DNA from: Ophioderma brevispina
Lineage: Eukaryota > Echinodermata > Ophiuroidea > Amphilepidida > Ophiodermatidae
Assembly: GCA_023653785.1 (NCBI GenBank)
Contig: JAMKCH010012694.1
Location: 62,001 to 126,000 of the forward strand
Direction: 5' to 3'
DNA length: 64,000 nucleotides
The notes under the pieces are model-generated. The model was not told where the DNA came from and made no database searches. It worked only from the letters and a program-made list of their open reading frames with translations. Made by a program: the position numbers and the translations under genes. This document shows positions 1 to 11,200 of this stretch, piece after piece (position 1 is the stretch's first letter; each line of letters begins with the position of its first letter).

Positions 1-299
1 CACCTATCTTCAGTATTTTCGTGCTTTTCTCAACATATGACGTCATGTGACGTCATAATGGGATGTTAGTACTTATTTTGGTACCAATGGAAAAAGAAAC
101 TCTAAGCTAATCCTTTGGGTACCAAATTTACAGGAATCGGGTGTTCAGTAACGAAAATCACAGGTGGGTGGTACCACCCCCCCCTTCGGGAGTTTGTTAC
201 AAAAAATGGCTCCGGTAGACGAGTGGTTCAATCAATGAATGTTTTTGCCCCTCCTGTGGATTTTAACCTGGCACCACCCCTGGTCACAGCCCATTATTG

Positions 300-462
300 T
301 GGTCCCTTGTCTTCTTATAATGGCCTTTCTCATGTCGTGATACTGTATTCCTTGATAATGATCACGGTGGGTGGTTGTAGAGTATTCTTCAAGATCACCT
401 GGCAATAAGTGGGACATTTTACTTCGTGTTTTTGTTGGTACTAACAACTTTGCACTACGTAC
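300..462 (-). CDS. Possible orphan internal coding exon, product unknown
   Basis: Reading the minus strand, a pyrimidine-rich tract ending in CAG (around 463-480) is followed by about 55 codons without a stop. The translation is polar and mixed in composition (it includes STTTHRDHYQGI), unlike the Phe/Lys/Ile-rich noise typical of this window. After about position 300 the frame runs into a stretch starting CAGGGGTGGTGCCAGG that resembles a hAT-type terminus, so any exon must end before it. I see no clear splice donor and no neighbouring exon. I do not recognise the family. A chance open frame or old transposon remnant is equally possible. Confidence 0.2.
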
Positions 463-499
463 CTGGAAAGAAGGAGATGTCGTCAAGTGACAATGCTCT

Positions 500-1595
500 C
501 CGAGCATTAAGAGTTCAGGTTTAGGGTATAGGTTAGGGGATTAATGGTGTAATGTATTAATGCTAGCGAGTGAAAACTGTAGGCTGAAAACATCCCAATA
601 GCACTGTTTATTCTAGTCGCATTTGTTTCTGTGTTTGGGGCTCTCTCTGATTCTATTCTTTCTAACTTTTGTATTCTTCTTGTGGGAAATTTTGGATTTT
701 TCAACAAACTTAAAAACATTTTAGGGCGGTATCAGGAAGATATTTTTCAGATATTTATAACACATTCAGATATTTGTATAAAAAAAAATAAGAATTTCTA
801 CTCTTTCTGACCCCAAATTGAGACTTGAAGAATTGTAGTATCAAAGAATTTTAAAATTATTTTACAAGGAAAACATTTTTCTATAATAAAAGGAACCTGT
901 GAAAAGATAATAGCACTGGTTGCCAATCATTGTATTTTGTGTTTAAGAGAACTTTGTATTTATATGTTTAAATGTTTTTAGTTAGAATAATGGTAACAAA
1001 GTTTAACTGAACACCAGAATAAACTTGGCTCTTTGCAATACAACTTGTTTTCTCAAACTATGTTATTTCTTAGTTTTTCTGTTGCTAGTAATACTATATT
1101 GTTTTCTACCCCAACATGAAGAAAAGCATTTACGGCTCAGTCACGTAGCCGAATATTCGCTAGAAACCACTCCAGACGGCTCAAGACTGGTTTGCCGATT
1201 GGCCATTTTTGAAAATTGTATTTTTCGTTTTTCGTCTGTAGTTTTGGCAAGGTCTGGGACTGTCCTGTACAGTCTTTGCGTCTTGTTGGTCATGGAGCAT
1301 TGGCAAATGTCAAAATTCCGCCTACAATTTTTTTTCCCTCACAGCCTAAAAAATTTTTTTTTAATTCGGAAGGTCCGCAATGTACACGAGCAGTTTTGGT
1401 AGCAGTATCTGATCTTTTGGCGCGCATCATGAGTGGCAGCCGCATATCCGGACTGGCTTTTTTGAAGGGGACCCCGGGGCGGAAGGACCTCTAATAGCCG
1501 GAAATCCCTGATTTTGCAATGTTTTGGGCATGAAACCCGGGGGGAGCGCCCCCAAGCCCCCCCAAAATACACCACTGAGTGGTTGTGTGCAGTTG
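500..1595. other. AT-rich stretch with no supported gene; GC-rich patch at its right end
   Basis: No exon-like or RNA-like signal was found across most of this interval. Around 1415-1575 the base composition changes sharply to G/C runs (CCCGGGG and GCCCCCAAGCCCCCCC types), which resembles the end of a mobile element, but I could not find a matching second end. Open frames here overlap on both strands and look like chance. Confidence 0.5.
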
Positions 1596-1599
1596 GAAA

Positions 1600-2534
1600 G
1601 TGTCGGCAATGAGTCTGCTCATGCAAAAGAAAGTGCAGCCAATTTTCAACAAAATCATGTTTTTGCATATGACATAATGCTTGTTCATATACCATCACGT
1701 GTAAATAACTAACCTCAAGCAAAGTCCTTCAACATAGAAATCGCAACTTTGTCATAAAATTAGGGATCCGGAATATTTATTAACAACGTATCCTATGGCA
1801 CTGGTTATACTGTACATCAATGTTTACCGCAGGAAAATGCAACTTTGGAATTAAAGGAAATATGTCAAGATTTTTGTCAAGCTCAGTTTGACTTTACATT
1901 CATAAAATATATGTACATACCTCACGAATTCCCGAAAAAATAATACAATTTGATGTAAAATAACAAAATAGAGGCATTTTAATTTGTTGCTTTTTTGACA
2001 TACGAGAAACGGGCGGAATTTTTCGCCACGGCTTATTGTATCCAAAGCGCCCAATTTTGCTCTCCTTCGTGACGTCAAAGTGATGACCAAAAATCGTGTT
2101 GACTCGAATTTGTTATTGCTGACACTGTAATATTGTGGATTAATGAAAGTAGTAATAAAATTATAAAAAATAAGTTAGCAGAATGACCTATTTTGTTTGA
2201 TTTTCGTTGTGTTTAATTATTATTAAGTGGCAACACTGCGATATGATGGTTACAACGACGTAAAGTATGGATGGTCCAGCACTTTGACGTCACCATTTTG
2301 TGCCTGCGATGTGATTTGTCGGATCGTTTCGAGTACGCTTATTGGGCGGAAAATTAAAAGGGCAAAATTATTTATTTTTTGCTTTTTTTAATTTTTACAT
2401 TATTTTGATTTATATGTATCTAACGTTAATTAAGCGTTCCATCCATACCAAATTTTTTCGTCCCAATATTCATAATCATGACATATTTCCTTTAAGCATT
2501 TTAAGTGACTATCTTTAAGTTCTAGGTGACTTGT
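1600..2534 (-). mobile_element. Family A TTAA element, diverged, interrupted by a family B element
   Basis: The sequence at about 1600-1850 and 2492-2534 aligns by eye with the reverse orientation of the family A copies at 40253-40616 and 53321-53664. Shared landmarks are ATAATGCTTGTTCATATACC, then CCTATGGCA, then AACTTTGGAATTAA, then GTGACTATCTT. A family B element (1855-2491) sits exactly within the GGAATTAAGC site. The left terminus is decayed, and the right terminus is missing because the sequence switches to a family D right end at about 2535. Confidence 0.65.
1851..2495. mobile_element. Family B TTAA element with TTAA target duplication (nested in family A)
   Basis: The element proper spans 1855-2491 (637 bp) and is flanked by TTAA on each side (1851-1854 and 2492-2495). 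Its terminal inverted repeats read AGGAAATATGTCA from the left and the same from the right on the other strand, continuing imperfectly for several more bases. It has no coding capacity. With the flank, the terminus TTAAAGGAA fits the TTAAAGGRR signature I recall for T2-family MITEs of Xenopus. The uninterrupted site survives in the family A copy near 40525-40540, so the TTAA is directly seen as the duplicated target. Confidence 0.85.
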
Positions 2535-2644
2535 AACTTGTGGGTATGTCTCGGATACCATACTTGTAACAGACCTGCAACAATCCTGGTTTTTGAATGA
2601 GTTTTTTATTCATTTTTCTGATTTAGCAAATCACTGATGTGCCT
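2535..2644 (-). mobile_element. Family D TTAA element, right-end fragment
   Basis: This segment matches the right part of the family D copy at 20071-20415, sharing GGGTATGT, a GGATACC block and a CTGATTTAG...ATCACTGAT...TGCCTTTA end. It joins directly to family A sequence at its left, making a composite. The flank is TTAG, not TTAA, probably by point mutation. Confidence 0.55.
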
Positions 2645-2654
2645 TTAGCTCTTT

Positions 2655-2968
2655 GTAAAGTAAGGGGGGACGACCTGTGTACACAGAATGAGTGCCCGTC
2701 TCTCTCCTAAGCGTTTTGGGCCAGAACTCCACATATAATGTTGCTGGAGGGGGATCGCCACACCTCCACAACGAGTCTGTTACCTTCCACACATTAAATA
2801 ATGCCGTAACCCCATTTATACACTGGGTAGAGAGTAGTAATTGACGTAAGTAAAGCCGTCCTTACTCAGGGCGCGAACACATTAACTAAAGCCGTCAGCG
2901 GGCTCGAACCCACAACCTTTGGCATGCGGTTCGGGTGCTTTATATCCACTGGACCACATGAACGCTTT
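2655..2968 (-). mobile_element. tRNA-derived SINE, diverged
   Basis: On the minus strand the segment near 2880-2965 has a Pol III box A-like TGGTCCAGTGG and a box B-like GGTTCGAGCCC, spaced as in a tRNA-derived head. The body toward 2655 differs from the SINEs at 33 and 34 kb, so this is a different or much older subfamily. No acceptor stem or full cloverleaf can be drawn, so it is not a tRNA gene. Confidence 0.55.
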
Positions 2969-2969
2969 G

Positions 2970-4380
2970 ATCTGGGTCAATCTGGGTGTTCCCATGACCC
3001 ATAATACATAGCATGGAAAAAAAAAAAATCAGGGGGCAGCTCACCCCCCCTTGTGGGAAATCCTTGTCCCTCCCCCAGAAATTAAGTGCTTTATGTCCTA
3101 TGTGCCATTTAACAGCAAAATCACAAGGCCTATTTGCATCAACCTCCCCTGAAATATAATGTGCCCCCCATTTTTTTCCCCTTCAAATAGCTGGTTTATG
3201 CATGCCCATATCGCACCCTCGTCTCATCTATTATTCACAACAAATTCTGAATATAACCCTTACAGTTGAGTTGATTCTTCTTCATGTCCCAACATGTTGG
3301 AATAAGAAATATTGCTTTTAAATAACATGACAAATTCAGGATTTTTGTTAGATATCATGTTTTGTGTTAAATCAACGGCTACGTCTAAAATTGGGTTTTT
3401 TTTTTGTTTTTTGTTTGTTTTTTTTTTTTTTTTGTTTTATTTTATTTCTTGGCCCACCATCGTGTGATGCTGCCTTGCACATCAAGTACCCCCTCAGTCT
3501 ATATACAGGAGCGTCTAACCGAATAACATGGATGAAGTTTTCTATACAAAGTTGGCCAACTTTCCAAAAGTGTAATAGGTAGAAAAATCATAAAAAATGA
3601 AAGAATTAACCATTGCAAACCAGTTGTGCGGAAACATAATTTTCATCCCGAAAACATTGGTCTGCATACATCATCAACGTTTTTGTTTTTTTTTGGGTTT
3701 TTTTTTAAACAATGTTTATTCTGAAAGCCATGCAATCAACTCAATGACATCTCGGACTGGGCACCCTGTTGGCCAACAACAGAGGGCGCTATGTTGCAAA
3801 ATGTAAGCAGGGGAGGGGGCCAAGAAAGCCAATTCAGAGTTTGCCACTGAGTTTAACACCGTAAAAGCGAAATCTTGGACGAAAAATTCTGAATTTTTAT
3901 TATAGTCACGGAATATTCTTATTCCAAAAACGTTGGAGTTGAAGAATCAACTCCACTGGAAGGGTTATTTCTGATTTTTTTCGTAATAAAAAACGAACGA
4001 GGACGAGGGCATATGTGGTCCAATGGAAACACCACGAACGACCCATGTCAAAGCACCCAAATTGGTTTGTGGTTTGCACTCCGTATTGTTGTAAGTTCTT
4101 TGCATTTTTGGTGAATTGCATCATGAATGAGGCGTGGCCGCCACCGCAGTGATGGAAAGTGTCTCTACTTCTTCATCTGAACCCAAACAGCAAGCTATGC
4201 ACCTGCTGAGATCTGTGTCGATCTCAATCTTGTTCATCTGAAGTGGAGTGATAGTACAAACCTGGTGATACACCTGTCAAAGAACACGTAAATCTCTGTT
4301 GAATTGGACGCTGTTTACACAGCCAGGGTTTTTATGTGACCGGTCGAGTCCTTTCGGCACAAGTGGGTTCATACCTTCGG
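2970..4380. other. Unassigned stretch with homopolymer runs
   Basis: It contains an A run (about 3017-3028), a long T-rich tract (3398-3440), another near 3685-3707, and a lone AGAGGGCGCT box near 3781 of the kind common in animal repeats. I see no coding or RNA gene. The part from about 4150 to 4388 could be a 5' leader of the candidate exon that follows, but nothing in the sequence proves it. Confidence 0.4.
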
Positions 4381-4388
4381 AGTTGAAG

Positions 4389-4493
4389 ATGGCTATATTA
4401 AACTCGGTGGTAACGATCTGTGTATGGGCGTTTCTCACGTGTCCGTATTACTCACTACCAGCTTGTTGCGAAAGAGTTCCCGACGTTGGCACT
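4389..4493 (+). CDS. Possible first coding exon with signal-peptide-like start
   Basis: An ATG in a favourable context (A at -3, G at +4) opens 35 codons whose start, MAILNSVVTICVWAFL, is a plausible signal peptide or membrane anchor. A cysteine-containing stretch ending in PDVGT follows. The frame then meets GTGAGT (4494-4499), a strong splice-donor match, in phase 0. The surrounding sequence is closer to balanced base composition than the flanks. No downstream exon could be recognised and the product is unknown. If the splice is not used, the frame stays open to about 4592. Short hydrophobic frames with a chance GTGAGT are not rare in 64 kb, so this is a lead only. Confidence 0.25.
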
Positions 4494-4499
4494 GTGAGT

Positions 4500-5040
4500 T
4501 TCATATTATTGTCAATGGGTCTACTACGAATGTTTGGTGTTTATTGTTGCGGCCTTATCACACTGTGGGTCACAACCGGGGTCACAACATAACTCAGAAA
4601 TGAGAAAAGATTACTTCCTGGATGTATGAAGGTCAAGCAACAAAACAAACAACCAAATGGAATGCATTGGCAACTACTAGCTTACTGAGATTCAAACCAA
4701 GCCAATTTAAAGAGATTTAGACCAAGGCTAGAATATGAATATGGGTTTTAGTCTTGAATGTTGAAGATAAATTGTTACCAGTGGGGTAAATGTGTGTTGA
4801 TAGAAATTTATAGGATAAAGAGATTTTGCTGACAAGTAGTCTAGCAGGCCAACATGCAAATTGCCTCTGTACAAAAATGCCATTTAGAACCTAAAAAGTG
4901 TCATGTAATTCAAAATTAGAACAAAATGCATGTGAAGCAATTTACATTAAATATGGTAAAATGAGGTTATTTTAGTAAAAAAGCAAAAATGCACAGGATC
5001 GGCATGGGGGGGGGGGCTGGGATTTATGCCTATGCGCAGC
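4500..5040. other. Unassigned AT-rich stretch
   Basis: No gene, RNA or repeat structure was recognised. A short poly-G run lies near 5005-5015. Confidence 0.4.
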
Positions 5041-5205
5041 AGTGGCTGGAAAAATGCCAAATTGCCCGGGAACACAATCAAAATTTCCCTTACAATTCTT
5101 ATTTCTATATTTTATACATGACAAAAAATTCCTCCACATAGGAAAAATTTATCGGAAAAATCCCAGGTTCCTAAGTTCCGCACTTTTTCCAGGCTTGTGT
5201 ATGTG
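5041..5205. repeat. Dispersed repeat with GGCTGGAAAAA-type start (copy 1)
   Basis: This segment starts GTGGCTGGAAAAATGCCAAA, runs through a C/G-poor body and ends near CACTTTTTCCAGGC. It aligns by eye with 63655-63825, which has the same start, the same AATTTCCC blocks and the same end. The two ends are partly inverted (CTGGAAAAA and TTTTTCCAG), suggesting a short TIR element or a fold-back family. Confidence 0.5.
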
Positions 5206-5222
5206 CCTGGTATCCTGGATAC

Positions 5223-5568
5223 TTAAAGGTCCATGGCCCGATCGCTATAGCCTCGTCCCCAGAAGGCCCCAGATTTACCGGAAGTGGTTCAACATTTGAA
5301 TCAGAAGAAAGCTAACTATTTTTCTCATCTAACCTGTGAAATCTTAGAGCCAAAAGCAGGTTGGTTTGGAAGTTATGAGCGAAAATGTGCCCCAATTTGG
5401 CGACAATATTAATTTACACATACTCTATGGGCTTACAAAATATTTTGTAGCTCTCGAATCATAACGGAGTGAAATATCGGCTGCGAAACTGTAATATTGG
5501 TGTTTTGGAGTGAAGGCCAATATATCAAGATGAAAATTCAATCTTGAATTCGGGCCATCCCTCTTTAA
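5223..5568 (+). mobile_element. Family F TTAA element, copy F1
   Basis: The element is 5227-5564 (338 bp) with TTAA on both sides. The left end reads AGGTCCATGGCCCGATCG and the right end GGGCCATCCCTCT, so the terminal inverted repeat is imperfect around AGGNNNATGGCCCG. It aligns along its whole length with copy F2 (6127-6490) in the opposite orientation, sharing blocks such as GAAGAAAGCTA, CCCCAATTTGG and GTGAAGGCCAAT. It is non-coding. Confidence 0.8.
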
Positions 5569-6122
5569 CTATTTTAACAAGGAAATTCTTTGCCATTAAA
5601 ATAGGTGCAACGAGATATTTCAAATAACATCTGTCCCAAAAAAATTGAAAATTCTGATTTTGGTTACTCGTATAAAGCTTTAGATAAAAATATCCCCATC
5701 TGTAAGGATTAAGCTGAGAAACTGTTTCTGGGTCAAAACCCATTATCGTGCGCCGCAAGTTGGAAATGACAAATGAAAAAAAATGAAATTCAACAAAATA
5801 AATTATAAGATTCAAAAATGAAAGACAGTACCTCAAAGTTTCTTTTTGAAAAATATCAAAATGTAAAATCCTGCGAACTTTATGTTCACAAAACGTTCAA
5901 CTTAGTTCTTGTATTTTCCTTAAGTAAAACTACGGGTATCAGTGATTTAACAACAAAATGAAGAATGTCAGTCACAAAGGTACACTGTAATACGTCGAGT
6001 CGTGTTTATAATTACGGACTTTATGTAGGTTTGATTTATAGGTATAGTAAATACTATTCCATGCGATCTGAAATTATTTTTGGGCACTTTAACTCCTAAA
6101 GTTGAATCATTTTTAGATCAAA

Positions 6123-6494
6123 TTAAAGGGGGATGGCCCGGATTTTTTAAGGATATGGAAGTTTTCATCTTGAATAGATTGGCCTTCACCCAAAAACCCC
6201 ACATTAAAGTTTCGCGCCGATATTTCAAATGCGTTTCATGTGAGAGCAGAAAAACGTGATTTCGTAAGCTCCATAGAGTAATACTGTGTAAAATTAAATG
6301 GTCACCAAATTGGGGTACATTTTCACTCTTACTCCAAACCCAAACATCCTTTGGCCCTAAGAGTTCACAGGGTAAATGAGAAAAAATAAGTAGCTTTCTT
6401 CTGCTGATACCAAAATATTTTACCACTTCGGGTAAAATCTGCGGTTCTGGGGACACGAGGGGGGCTATTAGCGATCGGGCCAAGGGACCTTTAA
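6123..6494 (-). mobile_element. Family F TTAA element, copy F2 (inverted relative to F1)
   Basis: The element is 6127-6490 (364 bp) with intact TTAA on both sides. Read on the minus strand it begins AGGTCCCTTGGCCCGATCGC and ends with GGCCATCCCCCT. The open frame across it is a by-product of the repeat. F1 and F2 form an inverted pair about 560 bp apart that could fold in a transcript. Confidence 0.8.
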
Positions 6495-7079
6495 TACACA
6501 TGACTGCTTTTTTGTTTCTTGTATTTTTTATTATCTTTTACCCTGAAGTTGGTCTTCTGTTGTTTCAAATGATCATTTGGTTGCTTGCTCTCCACATTGG
6601 CTATTCATTTACATTGATAATCAATTTACTATGAATGTTCATGAAGGACAATTTATGTACGTATGTTATCAGACACGTAAGGTTACACAATCAAGCTACG
6701 CTCTACATGGGGGAATAACGAGGAAATTAAATCATATTAATGTTTATGTCTAAGGGTTTGTTTTACAATCAGGGTACTTCGGCTGCTGAACACTACAATG
6801 TGACCCATTAAAAACAAGTCTGGTTACTGTTTCTAAATTGTACTTGCCAACTTAAAGACCACCAAAAACACTTAACTACCGATTGCAATAAACCATTTGA
6901 AATGCTTGTGCTAACAAACAATATGTACATATGTATGGAAATGTTAAAATCACTGTCTCATTCAATGAAGGCTAATATTTGAGTAGATTCAGATCTGTCA
7001 TAAAGAACATTTAGGACAACATTCAACATTCAGGAATAGCATTTGAAGCAAGGTAATTGGGAGGGAATTATTCCAGAAA

Positions 7080-7645
7080 TTAGTGGTAAATTCCATCAAA
7101 AAATGTCCCTCTCCGAATTAAGCTAATAAGCTTAAACTAAATTGACAAATTGATTGTGGTAATTGCTGGGATGTCAAAACTAAGGTTATGTTCTACACAT
7201 TTGGTAAATAAAACACATAATAGCTACCCAATTACGTTTCTTGTATCATATGATCAAATGTAAGAGTCAGTTGTTCCGTCAAAATATGTCCTTTCGAAAA
7301 AAATGAAGTTTCACTAACCATTAAAAAATTGTTCCTGAACACCTCACACCTCAAAGTTTGGAACATTATTGTTTGAATATCTAACAATACAAAAAACATT
7401 AATTACTGAAAATTAATCCAAAGCATTTGTTTTCACCTCAAATGTAGAAATGAATGATGTGTTCCGTCAAAATATTGTCTCTCGAAAAATGTAACATTTC
7501 ATCAATCATAAAAACAGTGTTCATGAAGAATGCGAGCATCCAAAAATTTGGGAAAAAAATTAAATTATAATTCTTGGCTTGCCCTACAATGCAAAAAACA
7601 TCAATATTGAATATAGAATCATGACACGTCTAGGATGTGTGTCAC
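7080..7645 (+). repeat. Diverged satellite, unit about 186 bp, three units
   Basis: A block near CCGTCAAAATATGTCC recurs at about 7090, 7276 and 7463 (spacings about 185 and 187). In units two and three, further shared blocks follow: CATTTCAYYAAYCAT, GTTCMTGAA and a CAATRCAAAAAACAT end. Unit one is the most diverged. Nothing coding is seen. Confidence 0.55.
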
Positions 7646-8329
7646 CTGCATTCCTTATAGCAAAAGCGTCCTCGTCGCGGCCCTGGTACAGAATTCGGCA
7701 GGTCTATCTTCGGGTTTTATGTCATATTTGCCGGCTATGCTCACTAATTTTTGCTTTTTTTAGATGCTCTTAAGGTTTTTTTTAATTTGTTAATATTCTG
7801 CATTGTTATATTGATCAGCTGGTCTATGCCATTATACTTGGGTTCTTTTTGAAAGGCCGGTATTTTAGACGTGTTCGCTGACCTTGACTTGCTGAACACA
7901 GCTCTGATCCTTTTTACTAAGCACTTCTGTATAAGCTATCTGTAATTGTATTCTTGGTATTAAAATTAGAATTTGTATTTTAAGAAATTGAATTTAATTC
8001 TTTTTTTTTTTAGTGGTTTTCTGTAATGTTAGTTTTTGGATTAATCATGAAATTAATTAGACAGAGAGCACATCGGGGAGGGAGCACATGAAAACGTTTT
8101 AGAATCATGCCAGTAGTGACGTCACGTCACCAAACATTCAACAGGGATGATCGTACCTTACCATTCCACATTCCCGGGCTAACCATTGACAAAAAATTTT
8201 TTTTTTTTAATCCATATATCCACCATCAGGATCACGACAGCACGCAGCTGTCAGACATTCTAAAAACCAAAAAGGGTTCCCATCATGACTGGGCAATCAA
8301 CACGGAACTCCAGCACCATCGTTGACATC

Positions 8330-9250
8330 CTAAACATAATGAAAAATCTTCTCAAACATCCGTCTATGGGAATGCCCGTTCGTCCGTAAAGACCGGTCTC
8401 TATTTATGAGACATTATTGAGAATGAGTGGAACATTTTTGTGATAACTAAACCTGTGTTGGCTGAAAGCGATCCTGTGGTCATTGCTGAGATTGCTGCTG
8501 AGGGATTATTCCTCTGCACTTTCCCAGGAATCTGATGACCATGGTGGTATTGGGTTAATCCACAAAACTTGCCTAAACCATTCAAAATACACCCACAGGC
8601 CATTAACAAAACACCTTTTTTGAGCATGCTTGTGTGGTAATGAACAAAACTAGTGTTAGATTCATCCCTGTGTATCGTCAACCAACCTTCCAGGGAAAAA
8701 TGGTCTCAAAATAAGTTAATTCTTAAATGAGTGTGATACTTTCTTTAATGAGATTGCTCTTGTTCCCGCCTCTAAACGATAATGCTGGGTGATTTCAACG
8801 TGCATGTCGGCCTCCCCGCAAAACCGGAGTCGATTCAGTTTTTGTAGATTCTGGCTGCTAATGGTTTTCATCAACATATCCATGGCCCTACCATAAAGAT
8901 GGTCACACTCTGGACCTGCTCATATCTCGTCTTGAAGATGGATTAGCTGCTGGGTGGGGCCTCTTGCCTGGGCTGGGCTTGACTTCATCGTTTGATTAAC
9001 TGTACGATTAACAGCCAGAAATCACCACTCATGAGACCTATGTGCACAATCAGAAAATATAAAGAATATTGACAAGGACTCTTTCTTAATGACATTTCAT
9101 CCATGATTGGCACTCTTGACCTTCGTGATGGCGCAGTTGATGAGGTGCTTGGTAAATTCGAGGAGTCTTTATTAGTGTACTCGAGTCCCATGCACCTCCT
9201 CAACAGCGTCCCCGCATTATTAGACCACGATAACCTGGTTTTTAATAAAG
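8330..9250 (+). pseudogene. LINE endonuclease domain remnant
   Basis: This is the apurinic endonuclease-like portion of the LINE above. In functional relatives it nicks target DNA to prime reverse transcription. MLGDFNVHVG (8782-8811) is the conserved GDFN block. A stop follows at 8845, and a frame change between the GFHQHIHGPT block and the CTGGACCTGCTCATATC segment breaks the domain. It cannot make an active enzyme. Confidence 0.8.
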
Positions 9251-9799
9251 ATATTGATGATGTGCCAGACTGTGAGTTGTGAACGTAGACGTTTTAGAGA
9301 GGAAAATGGGTAAACAACTAGAAATAGTGTCGATCTGAAGAGATTACAATGTACAATCAGCATGACTGGTTAAACTCATTCATCATGCTAAGGAGGGTTA
9401 TTACAGAGAACAATTAGAAAATGACTATACAAACAAAACCATGTTTGCTACTCCTGAATAAGATTTGAACCCCAAAACCCAACACTTCCTAACTGTAATC
9501 AGCTACTGAAACCTAAGTCGCTCATTTGCCAGGTTTTTCAGCGACATAGTCAACAGAATCAGGCGGGACCTTGATAATATTCCAGGTCAAAACTCGCAAT
9601 GAATGACCAAGTGGACAATACTTGATGGGGGGGGAGACCGCTTCCAATGCCATGAGTTAAATCAGTCACTGGTGAAGGGTAACCAAGGTGATATGTCAAC
9701 TCCAATCAAAATCATGTGCCTTAGACACCATTCCATTTGGTGGTTCTTAAGAGTATGTTGCAACTCTGGCTGAGCTATTAACACTGATCATTAAACAAG

Positions 9800-11200
9800 T
9801 CTATCCGCACTGGTGATTTCCCAGCTAGCTCCGGGAAAAGCTGCTTGTGACACCCATTCTCAAAAAGCCTTCTGACAAAGAGGTGTTCACAACTATCCAC
9901 CCTGTGTTCAAATTTATTAGCTCTGCGTGTCTAAGCTTCATGACGAAGAAAAAAATAGTGAGTGCCCAGATAAAGGATCATTTCTGTCTCAAATGACTTT
10001 AAAAAAAAAAAAAAAAAAAAATGAGAAGTTTCAGTCAGCTTACAAAGAACGACACAGCAACTGAAACGGCACTTCTGGTGTCAAGACCGATATCATCAAT
10101 GCAATTCACAACAGTAAGGACAGTTGCTATTGTGCTGCTGATCTTTCTGCAGCTTTTAATACTGTTGCTCATGCCATCTTTTGTATAGGTTACGTGATAC
10201 TTCAAAATTCAATGTGGTACTGCTACGGTGGAGTCGGTCTTCCCTGCAGAACCGTTTTTTCGTGTGCGCATTGGGGGGATGCAATTCAAATCAAGCATCA
10301 TCTCCCGTTCGGTCTTCCTCAGGGTTCTGTGGTCGGGCCGCTCTTTTTCATAATGTACACCTCCTTGTATCGCATTCAATCATCCGGAAGCACCATATTG
10401 CTACAACATGTATGACTGATGCGTAAAGCTCTATTGACATTTGATCCGAAGATTGATGGTTGTGCCAAAACATGCTGTCAAAAGACTCTCCTCTTTGTAT
10501 GATGAAAGCAGGAGTGGATGCGCTGGTAACAAACTAAAATTGAATGTGAAAAGACAGAATTTCATCGCATTGTTCATCCTATTACACCAAATCGCCTCAA
10601 AGATATTACCCTCAGGGTCGGACAGCGGATGTTCCCCAGTCCTTGGCAATTAGAAACCTTGGTGTCGTGTTTGATCTGACAATGTCTATGACTGAAAGGT
10701 CATCATTAAGTCTGTTAACTTTAACCTTCGCAATATTTACCGGATCTGGCAGCTTATCACATTTGAGAGTTGTTATCATTATCTTCGTCGTCGTTCACTG
10801 TGATTTTATCCTCGCATTGATATGCCAATTCAATTTTGTTGGAATGTAGGCCAGAGCCGAGTAACACTTCAGATTTCCAGAATAGAGCAGCCAGGCTGGT
10901 GTTCAGATCTGTTAGAAGGACACCCCACACCACTCCTTAACGAGCTCTATTGGCTACCAAATAGTGAGCGCGTTGTCTTTAACTTTAAGCTTATGCTTCT
11001 ACTTACAAGGGGCATTTAGGGGACAATGCCATCTTACTTGTCCGAATACCTCTCTTGTATACTCCTGGCAGGCCAGGATTGCGGTTATGCGATGACAAGA
11101 CGCTCCTCAATGTTTCCCGCACCAAAAAAGGTCAGTGGGTGACAGGGGCTTTCAGCAATGCGGCCCCGAGCCTATGGAACTCTTTGCTATCGCGGTCGCC
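9800..11200 (+). pseudogene. LINE reverse transcriptase domain remnant
   Basis: The palm domain and thumb-like C-terminus are readable only by switching frames. Visible blocks are TPILKKP, a QSAY-type block after the internal A run, AADLSAAFNT near 10135, GLPQGSVVGP (10311) and a degraded catalytic YADD (reads YVTDA-like before a stop). Then come LGVVFDLTMSM (10652), LLNELYWLP (10933) and PSYLSEYL (11030). Loss of the catalytic aspartates and several stops make it dead. Confidence 0.85.

Noticed and set aside
8400..8681. 93-codon minus-strand frame
   Set aside because: It lies antisense to the endonuclease region of the plus-strand LINE.
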